This document shows positions 7,019 through 11,695 of a stretch of 11,695 nucleotides of DNA, one piece after another. The first letter of the stretch is position 1. Each line of letters opens with the position of its first letter. Location of the stretch: NCBI GenBank assembly GCA_028705545.1, contig JAQWDG010000040.1, positions 1-11,695 of the forward strand. The letters run 5' to 3'. The notes below the pieces were generated by a model, which did no database searches, had not been told where the DNA came from, and saw only the letters and a list, made by a program, of their open reading frames with translations. The DNA is from Methanoregula sp. (GTDB lineage Archaea > Halobacteriota > Methanomicrobia > Methanomicrobiales > Methanospirillaceae). The position numbers and the translations under genes were made by a program.

Positions 7019-7027
7019 TATGTAATA

Positions 7028-7912
7028 ATGGAAATCAACGGCGTTACAATCGATGACACCTATGCAGAAGCATTCCCCACCTGGGTCTGCCGGGTGATTA
7101 TTACTGCAGTGACAAAAGACTGGGCAATCAAGGCAGCAACCGAGGCAACTGGGTTTGCAACATCCGCTATCGGATGTCCCTGCGAAGCCGGGATCGAATC
7201 GGTCCTTTCCGGGAGCGAGACTCCTGACGGAAGACCGGGCGTTGCAATCCTTATCTGTGCCAGCAAGAAGAAACTCAAAGAGCAGGTCGTGGAACGCCTC
7301 GCCGAGTGCGTCCTGACCGCACCGACAACGGCAGTTTTCAACGGTATCACCACGGCCGAAGAGAAGATCCCGGTAAAACTTCACTTCTTCGGTGACGGGT
7401 ACGAGTACCAGAAGGAAGTCGGGGGCCGGAAGTGCTGGGCGATCCCGATCATGAACGGCGAGTATATCGGGGAAGAAGAGTTCGGTATCGTCAAGGGTGT
7501 GGCCGGTGGCAACTTCTTTATCATGGGCGAGAACCAGATGGCAGCCCTCACGGCAGCCCAGGCAGCATCGGATGCAATTGCCGAGGTTAAAGGAGTCATC
7601 ACCAGTTTCCCAGGCGGTGTTGTAGCGAGCGGTTCAAAGGTTGGCAGCCTGAAGTACAAGTTCATGGTTGCAACAACGAACGAGAAGTACTGCCCCACTC
7701 TCCGCGAGAAAGTGGCAGACAGCAAGATCCCGGCCGGTGTCAAGGCAGTGTACGAGATCGTTATCGATGGTATTGACGAGAAGAGCGTTGCTGCGGCAAT
7801 GGGTGCCGGTATCAAGGCAGCCGTCCATGTCCCGGGTGTGAAATTTATCTCGGCCGGCAACTTTGGCGGGAACCTCGGCCCCTTCAAGCTCGAGCTCAAG
7901 AACGTTATCTGA
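7028..7912 (+). CDS. ftr: formylmethanofuran:tetrahydromethanopterin formyltransferase
   Basis: Cytoplasmic enzyme that moves the formyl group from formylmethanofuran to N5 of tetrahydromethanopterin (or sarcinapterin), the second step of CO2 reduction to methane. The 294 residues match the roughly 297-residue family end to end. They start MEINGVTIDDTYAEAFPTW and include GFATSAIGCPCEAGIE, TPDGRPGV, HFFGDGYEYQ and the C-terminal GNFGGNLGPFKLEL. GGAGGT lies 9 nt before the ATG. It is a single-gene unit, divergent from the fwdF-hdr operon that supplies the preceding step, and ends in a T-rich terminator. Confidence 0.97.
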   Translation: MEINGVTIDDTYAEAFPTWVCRVIITAVTKDWAIKAATEATGFATSAIGCPCEAGIESVLSGSETPDGRPGVAILICASKKKLKEQVVERLAECVLTAPTTAVFNGITTAEEKIPVKLHFFGDGYEYQKEVGGRKCWAIPIMNGEYIGEEEFGIVKGVAGGNFFIMGENQMAALTAAQAASDAIAEVKGVITSFPGGVVASGSKVGSLKYKFMVATTNEKYCPTLREKVADSKIPAGVKAVYEIVIDGIDEKSVAAAMGAGIKAAVHVPGVKFISAGNFGGNLGPFKLELKNVI

Positions 7913-7917
7913 TCGTT

Positions 7918-7934
7918 TCCCCATCCCTTTTTTT
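7918..7934 (+). terminator. T-rich terminator after ftr
   Basis: A pyrimidine-rich stretch ending in seven T (7928-7934) starts within 10 nt of the ftr stop codon. Oligo-T runs are sufficient terminators in archaea. No clear hairpin precedes it. Confidence 0.55.
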
Positions 7935-7962
7935 ATGCAAAATTTCCTGCAGTCATCGGATC

Positions 7963-7972
7963 CTATAAATAA
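7963..7972 (+). promoter_or_regulatory. promoter of the TiaS-like/radical SAM operon (TATA box)
   Basis: CTATAAATAA is a strong TATA-like match. Transcription would begin around 7990, about 25 nt before the ATG at 8017. This argues against an in-frame ATG at 7972, which overlaps the TATA box and would not be transcribed. Confidence 0.55.
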
Positions 7973-8016
7973 TGTTATTGCCGAATATCTTGTTAACGAA
8001 AATTTCGGCGATAACG

Positions 8017-8973
8017 ATGATCACCCTCAGACCCGACGATGTAAAGCAGCGGTTCGGACCGCTTTTTTCCCGAAAATTCCTTGTGATGGTTGATGAAAAG
8101 GCAGGCCTTGCAGAGATTATCGAGCAGTGCCAGGCCCGCGGGACGATCGAGTGGGATGCAATGAACCGCCGCCGGGCAGGAGGGGCGGTTGCCGCATGTG
8201 CCGTCGAAGGCAGTACGATGACGATCCGGGCACGCCTTGGAAAGCACCCGGTCAATTTCGGGGCTGCGGCATCAACGATCGGCGGCCAGGCGCTGGAAGG
8301 GGTCGAGGTGAACGGGGACGAGGTTATCACCTCGTGGGAAGGCATCGCCGGGGCCGGCGTCGGTATCGCAGCCTGCCTCCCCCAGGCACCGGGTGTAATC
8401 CGGGCTGAATATCCCTCGGAAGACGATCTCAAAGTTGGCGGAGCCCGTACCAACCATGTCAGGATAGTTTCCCCCCGGTACGAGAAGGTCTCGTTTGGGA
8501 TCGATGATACGGATACAAAGACCGAGGGTGCAACCTGGGTGATGGCCTTAAAGTGTGCCGAGGCCTGCCATATCGAGGGTGTGGAATTTTTAAACATGCG
8601 CCTCGTCCAGCTCAACCCGAAAGTCCCGAATAAGACGACAAACTGCGTTGGATCGGCCCTGAATTTTGCCGCCCGTCCCGCAAGCATCCAAAAACTCAGA
8701 GAGTTTGTCTGCTCGTTTGTCGCGGAGCATACCGTTTCAAAAGATACCGGGATTGCGTTCCTGCAGGGAATCGGGATGGAGACGGATTCACCATACCTGA
8801 AGGCGATCAAGACCGAGATTTTGACGGTGGACCTGGCAGAGAAGGAAGCCCAAAGACTCGGTATTGAATTCCTCGATACCAATGGGAGAAAAGGAAGGAT
8901 CGGGGCGCTCGGCGCCGTATTGTGGGCGAACCGGGGCATCGAGGCTGCAGGTCTGTATGGTGAGCATCTCTGA
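8017..8973 (+). CDS. TiaS-like protein of unknown function, paralogue 1
   Basis: A 318-residue protein of unknown function. FGIDDTDT (160-167) and LVQLNPKVPNKTTNC (cysteine 210) match the signature segments of the ATP-dependent catalytic domain of TiaS (GIDDTDS and LVRLNPNIPWKTRGN), the archaeal tRNA-Ile2 agmatidine synthetase. The C-terminal NGRKGRIGALGAV also fits. In TiaS the GIDDTD motif is N-terminal and FLD, OB-fold and Zn-ribbon domains follow; here about 155 residues precede it and those tRNA-binding domains are absent. It is clearly paralogous to the next gene. The ATG at 8017 is chosen because the upstream ATG overlaps the TATA box; no good ribosome binding site is seen. It overlaps the next gene by 17 nt. 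TiaS activity itself is unlikely. Confidence 0.8.
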   Translation: MITLRPDDVKQRFGPLFSRKFLVMVDEKAGLAEIIEQCQARGTIEWDAMNRRRAGGAVAACAVEGSTMTIRARLGKHPVNFGAAASTIGGQALEGVEVNGDEVITSWEGIAGAGVGIAACLPQAPGVIRAEYPSEDDLKVGGARTNHVRIVSPRYEKVSFGIDDTDTKTEGATWVMALKCAEACHIEGVEFLNMRLVQLNPKVPNKTTNCVGSALNFAARPASIQKLREFVCSFVAEHTVSKDTGIAFLQGIGMETDSPYLKAIKTEILTVDLAEKEAQRLGIEFLDTNGRKGRIGALGAVLWANRGIEAAGLYGEHL

Positions 8974-9853
8974 CCCCTACGTGATTCGGTACCCGCTGAT
9001 CGTGGCGGTGGCCGACAAGTCCGGCGAAAAGGTCGAACTGGTCGAGTTCTTCGACTGCGTTGGCGGGGCGATGTGGACCCAGCACCACTATGCACAAAGC
9101 CCGCTGGTCGAACAGGTCCGGTGCGTGGGCGCAACCAGCCGGTACCTGCTCCGGCCCGGCACGGCCGATCTCGCCCTTCAGGGGTCAAAGTTCCCGGCAG
9201 GTATATCGGGCGTATCGGTAACAGAAAACGAGATCGCAGTCACCTATATCGGTATGGGCGGTGGAGGAGTCGGGGCCACTTCATGCCGTGCCGCAGCAAA
9301 AGGCGTGCTCCGTGAGCACTGCGATCCCTCCGGTGGGGGAAAGGTGGCGGGTGCTACTCTCTGGCTTCCCCGCCGCGAACGGCTGTTGATCGGTGTCGAC
9401 GATACCGATACATGCGAGGCCGGGGCGACCTGGACGCTTGTCCACAATATTGCAAAAGCATTGGAGGACGAGCAGTCGGTGTACCTCTCCCACACGATCG
9501 TCCAGCTCTTCCCGGTGGTGTACCGGACCAGGAACTGCGTTGGCCTTGTTGCTGAGTTCGCAACAACCGAACCGGATCGCCTCGTAGAAAAGTTCCGGGG
9601 ACTGCTCGAAAAGTATACCCTTTCCGATAAGACCGGGATGGCAGTCTACACCGGTTTCACCCCGTCTCCGGCCCTCCTTGAGTACGGCCGCCGGGTAAAA
9701 CGGGGAGAGGTCAGCCCGGATCTTGTACGGAACCTCTCCGATCCTGCATTAACAATCGTCCTGAATGGCCGGGGCATTACCGGTGCCGTGGCGGCCCTGC
9801 CCTTTTATACCCGGTACGAGGAGGCACTTGAATTATGCAGTGGAACGAAGTAA
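8957..9853 (+). CDS. TiaS-like protein, paralogue 2, resembling methanogenesis marker protein 11
   Basis: A 298-residue protein with the same layout as the preceding gene: an N-terminal domain with ELVEFFDCVGGAMW, a glycine-rich GMGGGGVGA, then IGVDDTDT (145-152), RTNC (cysteine 194) and a C-terminal NGRGITGAVAAL. It resembles from memory the methanogen-specific family called methanogenesis marker protein 11 (function unknown), which a profile search would settle. The Asp-rich motif suggests ATP-dependent chemistry as in TiaS, but the tRNA-binding domains are missing. The start at 8957 lies within the end of the preceding gene. The 3' end overlaps the radical SAM gene by 19 nt, indicating coupled expression. 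Confidence 0.78.
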   Translation: MVSISDPYVIRYPLIVAVADKSGEKVELVEFFDCVGGAMWTQHHYAQSPLVEQVRCVGATSRYLLRPGTADLALQGSKFPAGISGVSVTENEIAVTYIGMGGGGVGATSCRAAAKGVLREHCDPSGGGKVAGATLWLPRRERLLIGVDDTDTCEAGATWTLVHNIAKALEDEQSVYLSHTIVQLFPVVYRTRNCVGLVAEFATTEPDRLVEKFRGLLEKYTLSDKTGMAVYTGFTPSPALLEYGRRVKRGEVSPDLVRNLSDPALTIVLNGRGITGAVAALPFYTRYEEALELCSGTK

Positions 9854-10800
9854 AAGCCCGTCTTCTTTTTGCAGGATCTGCCCGGATCAGCGGCGAGCCT
9901 GCCGATGAATATATTGCAACATCCAGCGCCGGCCCGGGTGCCGGTGGCAAAGGTTCGGTTTTCTTTGCCGTGGGTGGCCACCGGGTCAAACTCTCTCTCA
10001 ACACCTCATCGGCCACGGAGATCGTGCACCGGGGCGGCGGGGTTGCCGACCTGTATTTCGAAGGAACGCAGATCCCGGGCCGGCTTGTTCGTCCGGGTCT
10101 CCACTGCCCGGACCAGGCGTTTATTACGGTAACCGAGAGCTGCATCTTCTCCTGCAAATACTGCTCCGTCCCCCGTCTTGCCGGAAAGCGCAAGAGCATC
10201 GATGAGATCGTCGGGCTTGTCGAATCGGTCAAAGACCGGGTGAGTGCCATATCGCTTACGAGCGGTGTCAAAGGAAGCGTTGAGGATGAAGAGGCGTACA
10301 TCTGTGATGTAATCCGGAACCTCACCCGGTTTGGCCTGCCCCTCGGTGTCTCCATCTACCCGACCCTTAATACCCCGGATCACCTGCATGCCCTTGGGGT
10401 TGCCGAGGTGAAGTTCAATATCGAGGCCGCAACCCCGGAACTGTTCCGTACGGTCTGTCCCGGCCTCGATTACGACCTGATCTGGCAGGTGCTTGACCGC
10501 TCTGTTGCGATCTTCGGGAAGGGCCGGGTCTTTTCCAATGTCATTATCGGACTCGGGGAGACCGATGCCGAACTTGCAGCCTGCATAGGGAAGCTGGTCT
10601 CGCACGGGGTGGTCCCGGTACTTCGTCCGCTCAACCCGGTTGCAGGATTTGCCGGTACGCCCCGCCCGTCACCGGAACGCCTCAAAGCAGCATATGTCGT
10701 CCACAGCAGGGCGCTTGCCGCTGCGGGGATCGATCCCCTCATGGCACAAACGATGTGTACGAACTGCGCCGGCTGTGACCTTGTGCCGGGGAGGGACTAG
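9835..10800 (+). CDS. radical SAM protein with extra C-terminal CxxCxxC
   Basis: A 321-residue radical SAM enzyme of unknown substrate. CIFSCKYC (103-110) is the CxxxCxxC motif that binds the [4Fe-4S] cluster and S-adenosylmethionine. Later segments (VSIYPTLN, FNIEAATPELF, NVIIGLGETDAE) are typical of the barrel in biotin-synthase-like members. Residues 1-100 form an additional domain before the barrel. The C-terminus has CTNCAGC (308-314), which could hold an auxiliary cluster. It is shorter than Mmp10, the roughly 400-residue McrA arginine methylase, and I do not equate them. GAGGAGG lies about 10 nt before the ATG. The next gene follows with no gap. Confidence 0.85.
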   Translation: MQWNEVKARLLFAGSARISGEPADEYIATSSAGPGAGGKGSVFFAVGGHRVKLSLNTSSATEIVHRGGGVADLYFEGTQIPGRLVRPGLHCPDQAFITVTESCIFSCKYCSVPRLAGKRKSIDEIVGLVESVKDRVSAISLTSGVKGSVEDEEAYICDVIRNLTRFGLPLGVSIYPTLNTPDHLHALGVAEVKFNIEAATPELFRTVCPGLDYDLIWQVLDRSVAIFGKGRVFSNVIIGLGETDAELAACIGKLVSHGVVPVLRPLNPVAGFAGTPRPSPERLKAAYVVHSRALAAAGIDPLMAQTMCTNCAGCDLVPGRD

Positions 10801-11695
10801 ATGAAGGGCACACAGGCGCTTGCAGAGGCCCTGCGTGCCGGTACCGACCGGGTATATACAGTGCCCGGCTATCCCGTCACAGAGCTCGGGGAGCTTGTCG
10901 GGGCAGAGATGGTGATAAACGAGAAGACAGCGCTCGAATATGCCCTCGGCGATTCCCTTGCCGGGAAGCGGGCGGCGGTTATTGTCAAGAATGTCGGGGT
11001 GAACGCCTGCGCCGATCCCCTCTGCGAGGCAACCGTGCAGGGGCTTATCGGGGGAGTCCTTCTCGTTGCCGGTGACGATCCCGGAGCAAAGGGGTCCCAG
11101 ACGGCCCAGGACTCCCGGTATTACGGGGAGCTCGCCGAGATCCCGGTGATAGAACCGGACGCATCGTCTTGTTTTTCCGGTGTCGAGGCAGCACTTGCAG
11201 CATCGGAAGCGTTCTCACGGGTGGCCATGATCCGGCTCACGCCGGAACTCATGGAAGCAGAGGCGAGCGGGCACCCCCTTCCCCGGGCGAACGGAAAAGG
11301 CCGGCTTGCCGATCCGGGATGGACGATGCACGGCCGGGTAATGGCGGCTGCATCCCTGTCCCGGTCCATGCAGGAATGGGCCTCATCCTCACCCCTCAAC
11401 CGCTGGCAGGCGGGAACGATGGGAGCCGGGCCGGCACCCGGCGCGGGCAGGATCGTGACGGTCTACCCGCCTCCGACTCGTCTTGCAGGAGCTGGGGAGA
11501 TACACGAGTACGGCAGGCCGTTTGTCGGCGACCACCGTGCAGTCTCCCTGCCCGAAGAGCAGGGACCACCGGAGTCGCGGAAAGGAAGGGGCTATTACAA
11601 GACCTTCTGTCGGGACTGCCCGTACCGACCTCTCCTTTCTCTCATGAAAGAACGTGGCATGCAGGTAGTCTGCGATGCCGGCTGCTCCGTGTACT
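10801..11695 (+). CDS. IorA-like thiamine-pyrophosphate oxidoreductase, 3' end outside window
   Basis: The first 298 residues of a protein resembling IorA, the large subunit of indolepyruvate:ferredoxin oxidoreductase. INEKTALEYALG (39-50, with E41 as the likely thiamine-activating glutamate), VKNVGVNACADPL (62-74) and a DDPG...QDSRYY segment match the pyrimidine-binding domain. A C-terminal TPP-domain start is seen as CRDCPYRP (270-277) and CDAGC (291-295). Only about 140 residues separate the end of the first domain from this motif, fewer than in IorA, so the middle domain appears shortened. ATG 10801 directly follows the radical SAM stop codon, with GGAGG 8 nt upstream. Substrate unknown; a ferredoxin-linked 2-oxoacid is a guess from family. 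Confidence 0.8.
   Translation, partial: MKGTQALAEALRAGTDRVYTVPGYPVTELGELVGAEMVINEKTALEYALGDSLAGKRAAVIVKNVGVNACADPLCEATVQGLIGGVLLVAGDDPGAKGSQTAQDSRYYGELAEIPVIEPDASSCFSGVEAALAASEAFSRVAMIRLTPELMEAEASGHPLPRANGKGRLADPGWTMHGRVMAAASLSRSMQEWASSSPLNRWQAGTMGAGPAPGAGRIVTVYPPPTRLAGAGEIHEYGRPFVGDHRAVSLPEEQGPPESRKGRGYYKTFCRDCPYRPLLSLMKERGMQVVCDAGCSVY

Noticed and set aside
7020..7025. ATG followed at once by TAA before ftr, a possible start-stop control element
   Set aside because: The ribosome binding site is only 1 nt away, too close to initiate there, and it is properly spaced for the ftr ATG. It is probably chance in an AT-rich leader.
7972..8016. Longer start for the first TiaS-like gene at ATG 7972
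   Set aside because: This ATG overlaps the likely TATA box, so it would lie outside the transcript. The extra 15 residues look like translated intergenic DNA.
7953..9188. 411-residue open frame on the minus strand
   Set aside because: It lies antisense to the TiaS-like genes and is rich in Arg, Pro, Ser and Thr as expected from reading GC-rich genes backwards. It has no family motifs, and the plus-strand frames show clear conserved motifs.
9835..10800. Radical SAM protein as Mmp10, the McrA arginine methylase
   Set aside because: It is about 90 residues shorter than that family and I cannot see its distinguishing features. The label would be a guess from the methanogen context.
1..11695. 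CRISPR arrays, tRNA or rRNA genes, insertion sequences
   Set aside because: No regularly spaced repeats, tRNA-like cloverleaf segments, rRNA signatures or transposase motifs were noticed on either strand. The region looks like stable core genome.

Overview
The window comes from a hydrogen- or formate-using methanogenic archaeon. It carries methyl-coenzyme M reductase (mcrB), heterodisulfide reductase (hdrCBA with mvhD), a formylmethanofuran-dehydrogenase-type polyferredoxin and formylmethanofuran:tetrahydromethanopterin formyltransferase (ftr). Base composition is moderately GC-rich in genes, with AT-rich intergenic TATA-like promoters. The soluble HdrABC with MvhD beside a polyferredoxin, and no adjacent mvhA/mvhG, fits the order Methanomicrobiales best (Methanoregula, Methanospirillum or Methanosphaerula-like). 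That placement is inference.

Layout. (1) 1-839, minus: the N-terminal two thirds of mcrB, first gene of an mcr operon that runs off the left edge. (2) 840-1230: its long AT-rich leader and promoter region, plus the terminator of the next operon. (3) 1231-6749, minus: one operon in the order small Cys-rich ORF, polyferredoxin (fwdF-type), hdrC, hdrB, hdrA, mvhD. Spacing is tight and Shine-Dalgarno sites are often embedded in the end of the preceding gene. (4) 6750-7027: a divergent promoter region with an 18-bp palindrome. (5) 7028-7912, plus: ftr, followed by a T-rich terminator. (6) 8017-11695, plus: a four-gene operon with overlapping or abutting genes. It encodes two tandem paralogues related to the catalytic domain of the tRNA-Ile2 agmatidine synthetase TiaS (the second resembles methanogenesis marker protein 11), a radical SAM enzyme, and the start of an IorA-like thiamine-pyrophosphate oxidoreductase.

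How the genes work together. The polyferredoxin supplies low-potential electrons for CO2 reduction to formylmethanofuran. Ftr passes the formyl group to tetrahydromethanopterin. Mcr releases methane and forms the CoM-S-S-CoB heterodisulfide. HdrABC/MvhD reduces the heterodisulfide and, by flavin-based electron bifurcation, regenerates the reduced ferredoxin needed for the first step. The window therefore joins the first and last steps of the methanogenic cycle. The right-hand operon has no function I can assign. Its enzyme classes (ATP-dependent TiaS-like, radical SAM, TPP/2-oxoacid) suggest biosynthesis or modification of a cofactor or RNA, and it is the best candidate here for an undescribed system.
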